A DNA stretch of 64,000 nucleotides from Phallus indusiatus (taxonomy: Eukaryota; Basidiomycota; Agaricomycetes; Phallales; Phallaceae), in contig JAQFWX010000006.1 in the NCBI GenBank assembly GCA_027605045.1, positions 1-64,000 of the forward strand. Reading direction: 5' to 3'. The position numbers and the translations under genes were made by a program. Of this stretch, positions 51,530-64,000 are shown one piece after another (the stretch's first letter is position 1; each line of letters starts with the position of its first letter). The notes beneath the pieces are model-generated. The model did not search any database. It was not told where the DNA came from and was given only the letters and a program-made list of their open reading frames with translations.

Positions 51530-54500
51530 TTAGTCGTTTCCGGATTTACATTTTGTCCAGTCAGAACCATGTACGAAATTTGTGAAATTTAGTTTTGTAA
51601 TGTTTCGATATGGCGTATGCGTTGTGCATGAAAACCAAAACCCTCGTCTCAATTTTTCTGGAATACAAAACAAACGTTCGCCCTGCAAACCCAACACCCA
51701 GCCGGTAAATTCTCTAGCAGGCCTGGCCCAGGTGCTCTCGTTCACTTCAGGCAAAGTGGGAAGTGAAGCTTTTCCCCATCCCATTGATGCATAATCCAGT
51801 GTCTCCTTCTTGGATGATATCGATGTTCTGAAGTCTCCTTTAACGACTCACATTGAATGCAAGTAATGTTAAACTCACCCCTCGATGTCAGAATCATCGT
51901 CGGTGTGTTGACGAGCGTTGTACACAGAAGACATTATCTGATACTTATCCAGGTCCCAGACATAGCAGTCCCCACACTCTTCAGGGATAACTATCAGTCG
52001 TCTTTTGCAAAGATCTAAGATTGCTGTCTGTGGAAGGCATGGGAGTTGAATTGTTTTTGTGATCATGTTTTCGGATTGTATGTCCCAGATATCTAAGCAA
52101 ATGGGGCGCTGCCCACGATCACCGACGGAGAATGCTGTTATAATATATTTTGAGTTATCAGAGAGCCAAAAGTCCTCGACCGGTTGATCAAACGATGGGC
52201 CAACGAGCAATGTTTCGGTGTCCACATCGAAGAGTTTTATTTTGTGATAATCAGTCCATGCCATATACTTCCCATTGAGCGATCGTCTGGGTCGCCCTTT
52301 ACGAAGAAAATAATAAGGTGAAAATGGGAATGAGTTCACGTTCGCTCCTGTCGGATCCAATATATCGATGTCATTCTCCGACATGCATATAACATGTTTC
52401 TCGTTGACAGAAACAGCAATCGCGTAAAACTGGTTTTCGAAAGTAGATGTTCTCCCTATGCTATCACCTGAATCGCAATCCCAAATTTCCACTTTATCGT
52501 CATATATGACAGCAAACCGGGTACCTCGCACGGGGAGAAGGGATTCCAGTTCATACAGCAGGTTGATTGGACCATGAGTCATTTTGGTACAAATATCCCA
52601 TATATTAATGGTTTTCCCAGATCCATAAATCAGATAGTTGTCCAAACACAGGAGTGCGGTGATTGAACGGACTGATCCATCTACAATGATTTCGCCTTCT
52701 TTGACGTCCCAGAGACAGAGTCCGCGATGACCGAGGTATGCCACATGAACGTTTTCCTCGTCAGGAGCAACACTAACAGGTCCGGTGTCTTCAAGTCCTG
52801 CTTCAAAGATAATTGAGTTCGTTGTTGAAACGTCCGAGATCTGGAGGCGATGTTCATTTCCAACCGACCGATAATGAAGAATGAGATATGAACCCCGTAG
52901 CCAAATTTCGGACACTCTCTCAAGGTCGTTGCTACGCGGATCAATGTGTTCAACCCATTGTTGAATGTGGACTGTATGATCGACGTCTGTGTACAATGCA
53001 ATTGATTTGGAGTCATGTGAGAACCCTAGTAAACGGCATCCCATTGGATCGTCCACATAGTGTTGACTGAGTAATTCTCCCATAGATACACTCCATATCG
53101 AGTACGTCCTATAGGAGATAACAAGGAGATATTGATCATCAGGGGAAAGTAAAAGGCTTCTGATGTACTTCCAACGGCGAATTTTGGTGAGTTTAGTGAT
53201 TGTCTGTAAATCCCAGATCTCTATTGTGGCCTCGTCTTGTTCAAATGCGATGCAGCTGTCAGTGAGTGACAGTCTCCGCCCATGATTGCCGGGTATGACA
53301 CAGTGCTGCGTTTGATTTCTAGTATCCCATATGTACACCTTCCTCCCGCCATAAAGGGCAATCCAGTTTCCGTTGGGAGAAATTGCGGAGAAACTGTACT
53401 CCTCTCCGAAGCGTTTGACAATTTGACGACTTTTTCGATCAATAACGAGTACGTCCTTTTTCATCTCCCAGATTATAAAGCGCCCGTCCGAAGATATGGC
53501 GCAATTTTCACACTCATCATCACCGACTATCTCCCCGTATCTCTCTATCTTCGTTTCCTTTGTCCCCGTATTCCACACCAAGATATCACCATCGTAAAAA
53601 CAACAATAAACCGATTCACCATCAAGGGAATATACGATATCACAGACCCTTGAATCCTCGTGATCCCGAGCCCATCCAGCTTTCCAATAAGCAAGGTGTT
53701 CCCCTGTCATATAGTTCCATAGAAGAAGTTCACCTCTCCTAGATTCAGTTGCGATATATGTGTCGTTCGGAGAAAAAGCAATACTCTTAGACCAAACTCT
53801 CTGCGCAATACCGATTGGGCGTGAAGAACTGACAGGTTGACCAATATCGAACGTGAACAGTCCAGGATACTTATCAAGATACTTTTTGGACACAAATGAA
53901 TCTCGAGAAGTAAACGGAAGGGCCGAGAGATAAATGTGTGGCGTGCTCTCCCTCATCATGTACTCAAAATCCTTTCCAAACCTGCATGCATCCGTTGCAT
54001 CCGCAGCCAAGCTGTCATCTGTGCCCTATCACCGTCTGATTCAGCCATTGGTATATATGCGACAGGCAAAGAATCACCCACTTCACACCAACGCGCTATT
54101 TCTTGCATCGTCTCACAGCCGTAGGAAACTGACAGTAAACTGAACGCTTCAAAATAATACAACAGCCCGTCGTCCATCAATCTCCGGATTTCACGAATCA
54201 GTTCCTCGCTAACAGGAGAGGATTGGAGATGGAAGAACCAATGAAGACACGAGTACGACAAATGAGATGGGATGGATTTCTCGACACGTGCTTTGAAATT
54301 GGGCACCTCTTCATTGAGCAGGTGTGATGTCTCAAGCTGACAGATATTGAAACAGAGCATCCGATTCATCACTTTGAGACAACCGAGCGTCATTCGGCTT
54401 TGGTCTGACGTGTCGATGTAATACTCGTTTATTTCCTCAGCCATGTTTTTGGAGATGAAAAAATCGAATAAAGAGGTGTGAACAGGCCGGACGGGGGTTG

Positions 54501-56984
54501 ACAGGTCATGGACACCAACAAAAAAAGAGCCGAATGGGGTAAGTATTGACTTGATATCTTCAATATCGTCAAAAATATTTTGTAGCGCATTTATCGACAG
54601 GGGTCTTCGCGCAGTTGTAATCGCGCCTACAATCGTCTTGAAATCTTCGACAAAGTCCCCGTCCTTGATTTCCGCCTGGCTTGAGATGATTTGACGATAT
54701 AGTCCGTATAATGATGAAGGCGAGTTTGAGTTAAAGGCTTCCCATTTCTTCTTCACAAGCTGAGGGCGTGTAATGGTGGGTTTAATAACTTCTTGGCAAA
54801 CAGTCTGCGCCCATTGGAAAAGACCTTCCGCGCGCTCGGCTAATATGCTGCACCAATTTCTGTCTATGCTGTCCAGAATTGACGATATTGATTTTAAACG
54901 ATTGGACACAAAGGCTTCAATATCGCGATGTGTTTCCTCTCCATCAACCTCGTCCATCCGTTTATGTGGGATATCAAATTCTTGACATTTGTCCTCGATG
55001 TCTTGTTCCGGGCGAGTGGTCACAAACATACGATAATTCTTCGGAAGTTTCGTCCATTCATTGAAGAGAATTTCTAGGATTTCCTTGCGTTCTTCGCGGT
55101 CTCCGCTCTCGTCTAAGGCATCCACGACAATAACCACGGGTCCATTATCGGTCGCCACGTTTTGGGAAGGCTTGATAATAAGTTCGTTAAACTGTGTTCT
55201 GACATCCTCCTTCTTTCGGACATCAGAGTCTTTTTCAATAACTTTTATTAATTCTTTTCGCCACATGATGTCGCCGTCAGCCAGGTTGCGGGATATAGTG
55301 CTAAAAAGACGGTTTCGCCTGCCAGCATAGCTTCGATTGAAACAGAACATGGACCCAAGTCGATTCTGTGCTTTGAACATCTTAGCGATGGTATGTGCTA
55401 CTGCGGATTTTCCTTTTCCCGCTTGTCCACTAAGCACAAGTATTTGCGTCGATGTGTCGTTGATGGCCCATTTGAATATGTCATTGATCAGCCTTTGTCG
55501 GGTACCTGGTAAACATTCTTTATTTGGATAATACCCGGCGTCACGATCGTAAGGCATTTCTTCGAGCAATGTATGTTCATCTGGTCAAAAGATCATCGAT
55601 AGAAGATAACATAACCTTGATGATCAGCGTACATTGTTTAGTGATTTTGTCGGTGTCTTCTTCAGATACTTTAGCCACACGAAGTGCCACAATGCCTGTT
55701 TCAAGGATGACTGAAGTTGTCATCACCTTGATGAGGTGTTCGAGTTTGTCGTTAAAAGCTTGAATCTTGGCATCCACGCCCCCACCAATTGCCTTGACTA
55801 TTAATATGTTTTTAGCTAGGATTCCAATATCAGACTTGATTGCACACTCTGATAACCTTGAGAAAGACACAACCTATACTTTCTGTACTGTACGCTTTCA
55901 GAAAATGTGCGCATTCAATGGTTTGTTGAACCAGCGTGGAGAGCATTGTAGACCAGTGGGCGGTAGACTTGGCTGCAGACCGGGTCGCAGTAAGCTTGCA
56001 ATACGTTTCCACATCGGTAACGTATTCGAAAATGTCCTTCAGTTTTTCGCATAGCTGTTTGACTTTGTCATCACGATTTTTTTTCGCGATAATAGTCTTA
56101 CAAAATCAATCTATATATGTTTAAGAGAAAAGGAGCGTGATTTTACCTTCGGAATAATGGATAGAACACTCCATGCTACCTGCACATATATGCTTATCTG
56201 GAAAAGCTTTAGAGAAGAATGAAGGTATGCTTGATAACGAAACCACCTCCGAAACCTTATCCATCACTTTCATAAAAGCTTCGAACGTGTCAAGAAATGA
56301 CACCCAGGTCTTCACGTTATCATTGTAGACTTGCTCCGAAGAGTCGATAGCAGTAGCGACCTGGGATGACACCTCTAGATTTGGTAGGCTTCCTGGTCCT
56401 TGTTTAACCATTTCCGAAGCGAGGTCAAGTTCAGATAACTGTGTAATGCCGAGTGTCAACTGACATTCTCCGATAACGTCCAATTTGCATGGACCTGAAA
56501 TCATATAAATCTAAGGCTGAAATCAGCATTACCGTAACATGAACTGACCAGAATCGCCTTGTTGTTCGAGGAGATCAGTGACCCGGCGTTCGCACGAGCC
56601 AACTATGATATTCTTTATGACTCGCTTACTCTGGACAGTAAACGTCAGAAGACTGTTTTCAGTGATATCGCCGGTACTAAATCGGAATGTAAGATAAAAA
56701 TTATAGATTTTAATCTCTAACATACAAGATGAAAGGCTCTTTCCAGATCATGCGATTAATATTGTTGTCCTGATCTTTTATCCCAACTGCGCTTTGTGTG
56801 TTGGTTGCCGCCTTGCTGATAAACGTGATCTTTATTTCGAGCTTGGGATCTCCTTTCCATGAGATCGGAGGATTAAGCAAGTGAATATCTTAATTAGAAG
56901 AGTCCCGGATGAGATGAACGGGGAATCTTTAATCAGAAAAGTGAAGTTACTAGATATTTTTATGCCTTGCGTCGAAGCAGTCAT
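51530..56984 (-). CDS. NLR2: C2-like / NACHT / WD40 STAND protein, apparently intact
   Basis: Exon 1 (56984-56951, MTASTQGIKIS) splices to a C2-like segment (NPPISWKGDPKLEIKITF, MIWKEPFILY, SCERRVTDLLEQQ). A helical linker follows (VKTWVSFLDTFEAFMKVMDK, VILETGIVALRVAKVSEED). The NACHT exon is 55580-54082, the WD40 exon 54025-51879, and the last exon 51827-51530; exon lengths keep frame across the 52-, 56- and 51-nt introns. NACHT shows Walker A SGQAGKGKSAVAHT, Walker B VVIVVDALDES and RMFVTTRPEQDIED. About a dozen blades end in WD-type motifs (LLLWNY, ILVWNT, VYIWDT, IEIWDL, LCLWDV, INIWDI, VEIWDC, LDIWDI, CYVWDL), enough for two propellers. Blades are diverged from each other, unlike HET-E-type repeats. 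Cap: GWVLGLQGERLFCIPEKLR. Expected as a cytosolic ATP-dependent sensor; the trigger is unknown. Confidence 0.9.
54026..54081 (-). other. 56-nt intron joining NACHT and WD40 exons of NLR2
   Basis: Same length, donor (GTGGGT) and acceptor (GATAG) as in NLR1. Splicing gives ...ARWCE-GTDDSLAADATDACRF and TPHIYLSALPF in one frame. Without splicing the NACHT frame would stop at 53956. Confidence 0.75.
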
Positions 56985-58379
56985 GAGAGAATATTGTCAG
57001 AGACTTATTATAAGGAGTAAGTTACGGGGCGAACACTGAGTACTGAGTACTGAGCACTGTGATCAAAGGTGTGTGAAGCGAAAGCGTGTTTGACTCAGAG
57101 AGCGCCTTGAGGCGAATTTGAACCTTGTTTCTCAACTCATACTTGCCTCGTTCTTCCGTCGCTTTTCTTCCATTTCACCTATGATTTTCATTAATTGAAG
57201 CCAAAACAAATTTTCTATACGTCGGTGAAGACCAACGTCTAGAATCTCGCAATGTTCGGGGTCCACGGGCGGCACCCTCTACGAGGAGCTTAGCACAATG
57301 CCTCAGATTCATATTCGAACACAAAATATGTGCGATAAAATATTGCCATTTAACTCTAATACACAGAGAATCCCTAGAGAGATAAATTGATATCAGCCGC
57401 CGATGTCTATGATGGAATGGCGAACCAGGTGACGGTCTCAAGGAACTTTAGAGAGAATACTAGCTTCACAAAAAACGAAAACTTTGAAACTCACTTGAAG
57501 TCAGAAATCAGCATGAAGTATGCGATATGTACACCACGAATGTTCTCTAGCTACTCCGCAATCAATCGCAGGTGCTGATTCGAGGAAAAGACTCCGGCCG
57601 TAACCTAATTGGGCAAGTCACTGTAGTCACGTCACGGAAAATTCCAAAGCCCCAAGCTTACCTGCGATGGTTCAAACGTTCAAACTCTTTGACTAGCTCA
57701 TTTCATGCGTTAGGTATCTTACACACTGTATCACACCGTAATACGTCCTAATGAAAATCACTACTATTCATTACCAAAAGCCGAGCACTGGGGCATAGCC
57801 CTAATTCTAATCACCGCCCCTTCGATAGTCCAAAATATCCTTAACGCGTCTTGGTTAATTCCACTTGATAAGGATCTTTAGATCACATATTTTTCTACAA
57901 TAATCAAGACTACATCGCGAAATATGTTAGAAGAGTACCTCGCATACGCCTTTTTATTGGTTCGGTCGCATCTTCATTTTGGCTTGTACTATCGTATTCA
58001 AGCGCAGCGGTATATCACAGGTTTGTTCTTTTCTTGTACTTATCCGTTCTAGAGATGCTCGCTTACATTTGGTTTGCTTGGTTTATCGAAGACATTCCTC
58101 TGTCGCTGTCAAGCAGAACATACGTGCACGCACAAATCGCTTTCAAGAGTCTGCATCCGGATAGACAATAAGTGACTGTACCGACGTGCGTGCGTGCTGC
58201 CATCTTAATTCCCCGTTGATGTCCAGTTTATAGATAACAGCAGTTTATTTGAATCGGACAATCGGAACGCTTTGGTACGACACAAATCCCACACTCGGCA
58301 ATGAAAGCATACGGCCTCGCCACTCTTAAAAAAGGGGACAATACTCAGCCTTTATAAACCGTACGTTTCATTTTGCTGA
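56985..58379. other. Spacer 5' of NLR2 (unit 2)
   Basis: About 1.4 kb without a credible gene, containing the presumed NLR2 promoter. A short tandem run of ACTGAGT(A) words lies at 57035-57060. Isolated words match the NLR1 upstream spacer. Confidence 0.45.
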
Positions 58380-58690
58380 CGATCGTCTCGGCTGTGACTC
58401 AGTGTTCCTCCCCTTCTATCCTCTGTCTTTCTTCCTCTCCAAGTGCACTTCTTTTCCCCTCGCTTAACAAATGCTATTCTTTTATGTCCAATCCGGATTG
58501 CAACGTGCTATATGCCGATACAAGACTAGGTGAACTGTGAGCGTGGATTCCCGGGAACACGAGTTTCGTCCAAGATGAAGTGTAATCGCTATTGATTTTC
58601 TTGATGTCAAGACATGAACCTCAGAACTGTTTTTATCGGTTCCACTTTTCATCGAGGGTTTAATCGGGAGGGTGGCATTTGAGACATATC
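58380..58690. repeat. Dispersed repeat R, copy R3 (partial)
   Basis: Collinear with R1: AATCCGGATTGCAACGTGC, GATACAAGACTAGGTGAA, CGAGTTTCGTCCAAGATGAA, ATCGAGGGTTTAAT and GGCATTTGAGACAT. It lies 1.4 kb upstream of NLR2 as R1 lies 1.7 kb upstream of NLR1. Shorter than R1. Confidence 0.65.
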
Positions 58691-61529
58691 CCGGTTCAGA
58701 ATTCTCTCCTGTGCCTTCCATCACGATCTCGGTTTAACCCCAATAATGAAGAACCACCTAAACGCACCGTTGGCGGAACATCTTCCACCACTTCTTCACG
58801 GGAGTCCACGAGGGGGGGATCGGCGGTGTCATTCTCATTCACGTTAACTGTCAAACCCGCTGAAGCCCAGCCACCCAGAGCCAGAATTAGCTCCTTCCTC
58901 ACCACAGAGGCTGGCACTGTCCCCAAAGTTTACCAATGGAATAACATCCGTGTCCATCAACTCCTCCACCCCATCAACGTTTCAGCATCACTCTTACAGA
59001 CGTACTAAACCCACTCAACTCGCCGACGACAGTGACGTCGAGACGCGCTCTGCACAATATGAAGCCCCTAAGCCTGCAGATGTTGAAAAGCATTACACGT
59101 CTTTCCGCTCTTCTCGGTTAATCACATTGTACTGCGGTTCCGTCTCCAGCTGAATCCGGCACTTTAACCGGTCACAGAGATCCTCCAACGTCTACTTTTA
59201 CATCAAGCTTCAGCTATTTTTCAAGTTCCAATGCTTCTTCCGTAATCATCACGTCGATCCGGCACATTATCAACGGACGTCCCGCTCCACTGAGATCGTC
59301 AACCCCACTGGTGGATTCTAGATCTCCTATACACCAAAGCAAGGGCCCGATCTTTCATCGCTTTCGAGAGCAATTGGGTCCCTAATTGGGCCCCTCCAGC
59401 TGTACCACTGTTTCCGCACATAGAACGCGTTATCCTCTCGATGGAATTCGTGGTGATCAATGGTCAACAAAACCTTGAAGTAAACCGCGAAAGCACGTCC
59501 CCATGTAAAATAACATCACTCTTAGTCGGTTGGGAATTTTGATATTTCGCCCAACAATCCATTACACCATCGTCGCGAACCATATCGAAGCTTGGGTCAA
59601 CCTCTATTCAGGGTACAAATTTATGGCCAACTTGCCCGAGACGTTCCAGCTGATACACGTCTCTCTCAAACGAGTCACTCGAACAATCCTGGAAACCTTT
59701 TCTAATCATTTTTTTCCTATTCTGACACATTTTGACACGTTTTATACACGTACATCCCAAGTCTATAACAACCAAATTACAGAAGCATGAGCCACGCGCC
59801 AGCCAGCATCAACGCATGGTATGACGGCTGGTCAGTATGCATGCAAAACCTTTAAGCAGTTCAAACCAAAAGCGTTGTGGCTGGAGCAAATGACGGGTAG
59901 GAAACAGGTACCCGCCAAACCTGAATCCACTGATTGAACCTGGTTGATAGAGCTGAGCGGTAGGTACACAAAATGCGTCAGATGCACATAATGCATATGT
60001 ACTTATGATAGAGGCAATATACAATAAAAAAACCACCCAAATAACGTTGATACTTGTTAGAGAGTGTGGAATCTTTCACCGAAAGACGTTGTATTAGGAG
60101 GTATCTGGAGGAGTTGGGTGTTGTCCCTCGGACTTCCTCTCCAGATAAGTCTACAGATACATCCACCATTGGCAGGCTCCGTGGTATCGAAAGCCTTGGA
60201 ATAATCAGCATTCCTACCTTGCTTCGGTCCAATATTTGAGGGGACAGAGACGACATAACCTTTCACACCGGGCATGGTGATTGCGACGCGCTGAGAACGA
60301 TCATTGCAAGGGGTCTTGAAGTTACAATGTCGGCCTCATAAGAGTGAGAGCATACGACCTTAGCAAGAATACCCTCCGATACCGGCTTCACCATGGGGCA
60401 TCGTCAAATCGTCAAAAGACCATGATAAGGCACTACCGGGTCTTCAATCAATCAAGTATCTACGTTCTGCAGCAAACGAAGTAATATCATGTCGCGATGA
60501 CTGAAGTGACATTTGCCGGCAGGAAGGGGACCAGGTTCCCTAGGGGTCACGTCACAGCCGGTATTGATAAGTGAAAGGATTGAACGTACGAGTTATAAGC
60601 CCGAGATATTTTATTGACCATTTGAACGGCAGTAAGACTGCGTCAATAGACAAACCAACCTCATATTGAGTATGATGGGGGTCGCGTGGGGAACGGTTCT
60701 GATAAACCATGACCATCTATAAACACGACATTGAGAGAAGACTAGTAGAAAGCAGTAGCATGATGTTAATGTCTATTGCGAACCCTGAATAATACCATAT
60801 ATCATCCACACAGGGTATAATCATTCATTTACTGTCAATCTGAAGGCTGATGAGCGCGAGTATTACTAGTGGCTCCTGAGGCGGTTTGCACATACACATG
60901 TGCTGTTGTACAACAGCAAGAAACGCCCAACAAACCAAGTATGAATCTTTATCTCTTGAGACGAAAAGAACAACGGGAAGAGCGGGCCCTAGGTATGCCG
61001 TCGTGGTTGGGGACGATGGGCTCGAAACCTGGGATGCGTCTGAACTAGCGATGGAATACGTCCGACGCTCCCTTCTAACGTTTCGGCCATTGTTTTTGGT
61101 TTTTGTTACGACTTTGTTAAAGCATATGGATGAGCCTTGAAGATCTTCTTTGATTAAAAATCACAAGAAAACACATTAGCAATGGACGGATGGGGCCTAG
61201 TATCTGCACGCGTCCTCGAGCGGTTGGAGCTGGACTGTGTGGCTGCAGTGAATGAGCGGGTAATGAAGATGAATACTAAAACCGAACGTACGAGACAAGC
61301 TGGGAATATTCCATGTGGTACACCTGGGTATTGCTGTGAGTTCTCTCTACGCGGTAAAAGTTCAAGGACAAGTATCAATATACATACCCATCGACAATAC
61401 GCGAAATAATGTCGATGCCCCCAGGAAATTAAAAAATGCACTTTTCAACGGAAGTTGTTGTATAGTGTAAGGTATTTGAGGCCTGAGGTTAACGATTGTC
61501 TCCCTACTATACGGGTGCATTCGTTCTTG
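58691..61529. other. Unit 2 interior, no gene established
   Basis: About 2.8 kb. Plus-strand fragments (58.7-59.15, 59.5-59.8 and 60.05-60.24 kb) look protein-like but are broken by stops; none can be named. A stretch near 60770-60900 resembles block A near 48360-48490, suggesting rearrangement between units. Confidence 0.4.
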
Positions 61530-63980
61530 GCCAGCTCCATGCTGAGGAAAGCTTTAAGATCGTCTAGAAATCCACGTTGCTTTGGATTGATCTTTGAGGT
61601 AATCGAGGTCATGGAGGCCCTGGCTTCTCATCACTGACTTCTGGAGGTAGGCACACCGTAAGACGTGCATTTAGAGCAAGGGCGATGAAATACATGAGAA
61701 TGGTACTGATGCCAAGAGAAGAACGCGTTCGTTTCTCGAACTACCTGTTGCGAAAGGGAGAGCATGCGACCGTCCTGATATCAGCCCATGAATAAGCCAG
61801 CGATGGCAGAATATTCGACCAGGCCAACAGTCCATAGTCTGAAACGGAATGGTCGTGAAGGGCTGGCTCGCGGCGACGTCCGCAGCCAAGAAGTGGGCTT
61901 CGATGTAGGGCAGGACGGAGATGATCAGTGAGAAGAAAACACTGGCTCGGTGATTCTACCGGCTCGGTCAATGTTGAAATAGTATACATTGACACTCTCA
62001 ACGTTTTGGTGTATGGCACGTCGCACGAACTGGAGGCTATCTTTCCTCTTGAGAGCTGCTGTAAGCAACGCGCGACCTGCGCCATGCCAAAAACTGCTAA
62101 ATACCGAGTCAAGTGTCACTGGGGATCAACGTCGGGGCAAAAAAGGTGATATTTGCTGTGGTTGAATAAAATACACTGTCTGCAAAGCCCCCCATATGCT
62201 GCGTGGCGGTTCCCTAGCCCATCGACCCGAAAGCAACCTATCCAGCGCGAAGCCGGACCCTTCCTGTTATCCCGCCTGAGCTCAGAGCGCAGCAACAGGA
62301 GGTAGAAATGGCGTTGGTACCGGGGTTAGGGTGGAGCAGGTCGCGTTGTGCAGATCGCGTTGAGCAATGCTGATGTTCTAACCCAGCTAGCGCCTGTGTG
62401 AATTCGAGTTTGCCGCGGGAAAGAACTGGCACAAGTAATCGTCCTGCCGCACTCGTTTCTACATGTTCTCTCTTCACCAATTACACGGGAGTAGCCTTGA
62501 CCCACCATATACCATACACCGGTACCCCGTTTGTGAGGAAGGGAGCTGACTCAAGCCCAGGTACTCACTCACATTGTCCTCACGCCAGTGTCTTGTACGG
62601 TAGTCTCGGCCACTCAGAGTAATTAGTGTGATGACATCCAAATCCGCCGAACAAGGAGCCAGCCTAGTTAACAACCTTTTTGTGCATTCCTGAGCACAGC
62701 TCGCTCTCCCGACCTACCACGGAACCACAGGGAGCAAAACAAGACAGAGAAGCTGAAAGCACTGCGATGGACTGTAGCGAATGACAGGAGTTGAGAAGAT
62801 ATTTGGAAACGTACATTCATCTGGACACGGTATACCTCATGCCTCACTCTTTCCGCCCTATCCCCCGTTTCTCCTTCCCTCCATGTGCACTTCTTCTTCT
62901 CTTTGCTAAATAAATGCTTTCATACAGAATGTTACTCTTTCGTGCTTAATCCGGATTGCGACGTGTCGTGTAGCGATACAGAGCCAGGAGGACCGGTGCA
63001 CATCCAAGATGAGGTGGGTGTAATTGCTGTCTGTTTTCTTGTTGAAATCGAGACGTGGACTTGATAGGATCATTGGAATACTTGTAAAGATATGGGACTC
63101 TTGATCCTTATAAGAGTTATTGGGCAAAATATCGCAGAGCGAACGAAAGGGCTAGTCGTGCACATCAAACCTTTTATGGCACCATAAGGGTGGATTCTAA
63201 TTCATTTCGGACGATGGGTGGGATAGCCAGGACAATGAGGAGTTGCTTGTTTAGATACGGTGTTTTGGATAAGGTCATCTTCCTCTTTTTCGTCCCTTGA
63301 TCCCCAGCTCATTCACCTGAAAATTTACTTTGCAAAAAGCATAGACTTTTGTCTCGTTTTCTGGTAGAGTCCGATTATAGGATTGGTTAATAGGACCGAG
63401 CGTATACCCGCTGTAAGCCTTCAAGCTTCAAGCTTCACCGGCACCCACCATCAGCTTGTCTCACACCTGCTGAATCTTCCGCTCGGGGCGCTTCGACTAG
63501 GCTATTCTTTCGTGTTCATGTTCGTGCTACATTAACAGAATGAGATTCAGTCAGTCGGTGACTTCGTATAAAGGAAGCGGCTTCCTTTCCACCTCAACAC
63601 TGTTGCCAGCTCATCGGCATACGCTTTCACAGCGCCAAATCTATACCCTAAACGAGCCCATAGTTTCGGCATGCTAAAGCATTTCTACATATCATTCTTT
63701 CACTTCTCATCGGCCTCCAACCAACCAGTCTTCGAAAAAGAAAACATGAACTCACGTCACTCAACACGAACACGAACTGTTGCGCTAGAGGGACATACAT
63801 ACATACATACATACATACATATGCCATCTTCCGAGAGTTTGTTTGAAGAGGAAGAGCAAATGAACTTTTTGTATGGGTCTGGGGTAAATGATGTTTCCGT
63901 GACGAACCTCGAAAGTGCGACAATCCCTGTTTTGGGAGAGATGGAAGGTTGAGCTATGAAGAAAGCAGATGTTGTTGTCA
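61530..63980. repeat. Duplicated block B (non-NLR part of unit 2)
   Basis: Collinear counterpart of block A. It includes the TATA box (63567-63573), the truncated short exon starting at 63821 and the same 3' end words (TTTCCGTGACGAACCT, AAGTGCGACAATCCCTGTTT). It continues to the window edge, so a further NLR copy could follow. Confidence 0.72.
63793..63820 (+). repeat. (ACAT)7 microsatellite next to the start codon of the block B exon
   Basis: Seven perfect ACAT units end exactly at the ATG at 63821. Block A has only two units at 50761-50768 in the same place. Confidence 0.9.
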
Positions 63981-64000
63981 AAGAGCGTTTGGAGCGAAGA

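Noticed and set aside
63648..63923. Minus-strand frame with VCMYVCMYV repeats
   Set aside because: It is the antisense translation of the ACAT microsatellite and of the short exon on the plus strand.

Overview
The window looks like a filamentous basidiomycete (Agaricomycete-type) chromosome. Genes are cut by many 50-60 nt GT-AG introns, and the families fit: a GH95 fucosidase of fungal type, F-box/LRR-like proteins, a pair of seven-helix DUF6533-like membrane proteins and large NACHT-WD40 STAND proteins (fungal NLRs). No bacterial operon structure, CRISPR array, rRNA or convincing tRNA was seen. Every recognisable intact gene lies on the minus strand.

Left part (1-16.5 kb): 3' part of a GH95 alpha-L-fucosidase gene running off the left edge, an Spg1/Tem1-type septation GTPase, an F-box protein, an MMTAG2-like nuclear protein, and two paralogous DUF6533-like membrane proteins about 2.4 kb apart. 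From 16.5 to 26.4 kb there is a gene-poor stretch of ~10 kb with weak open frames and what reads as a decayed coiled-coil gene (24.7-26.05 kb, plus strand). A compact housekeeping block follows (26.4-30.4 kb): RBM18-like RNA-binding protein, a type II haloacid-dehalogenase-like hydrolase and the U3 snoRNP Brix protein IMP4, with gaps of only 137-178 bp. A conserved protein of unknown function sits at 32 kb.

Right part (34.3-64 kb): a fungal NLR cluster. Two colinear NLR genes (NLR1 36.2-42.2 kb; NLR2 51.5-57.0 kb) each read N-terminal C2-like segment, helical linker, NACHT, double WD40 propeller and a C-terminal cap. NLR2 looks intact; NLR1 carries a net 2-nt deletion in the WD40 exon. A third, inverted and decayed copy (34.35-36.06 kb, plus strand) faces the 3' end of NLR1. 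Each NLR is followed by the same ordered series of non-NLR repeats (R1 and block A after NLR1; R3 and block B after NLR2), so about 36.2-51 kb and 51.5-64 kb are two tandem units of a ~13-15 kb segmental duplication. The proteins probably act in non-self recognition or regulated cell death; that is inference from the family, not visible in the sequence.

Main points for a second look: the NLR tandem duplication with its relic and frameshift, the recurring promoter/first-exon cassette, the micro-exons and GC-AG introns of the GH95 gene, and an IMP4 first exon that is only the start codon. All exon joins were worked out by eye.
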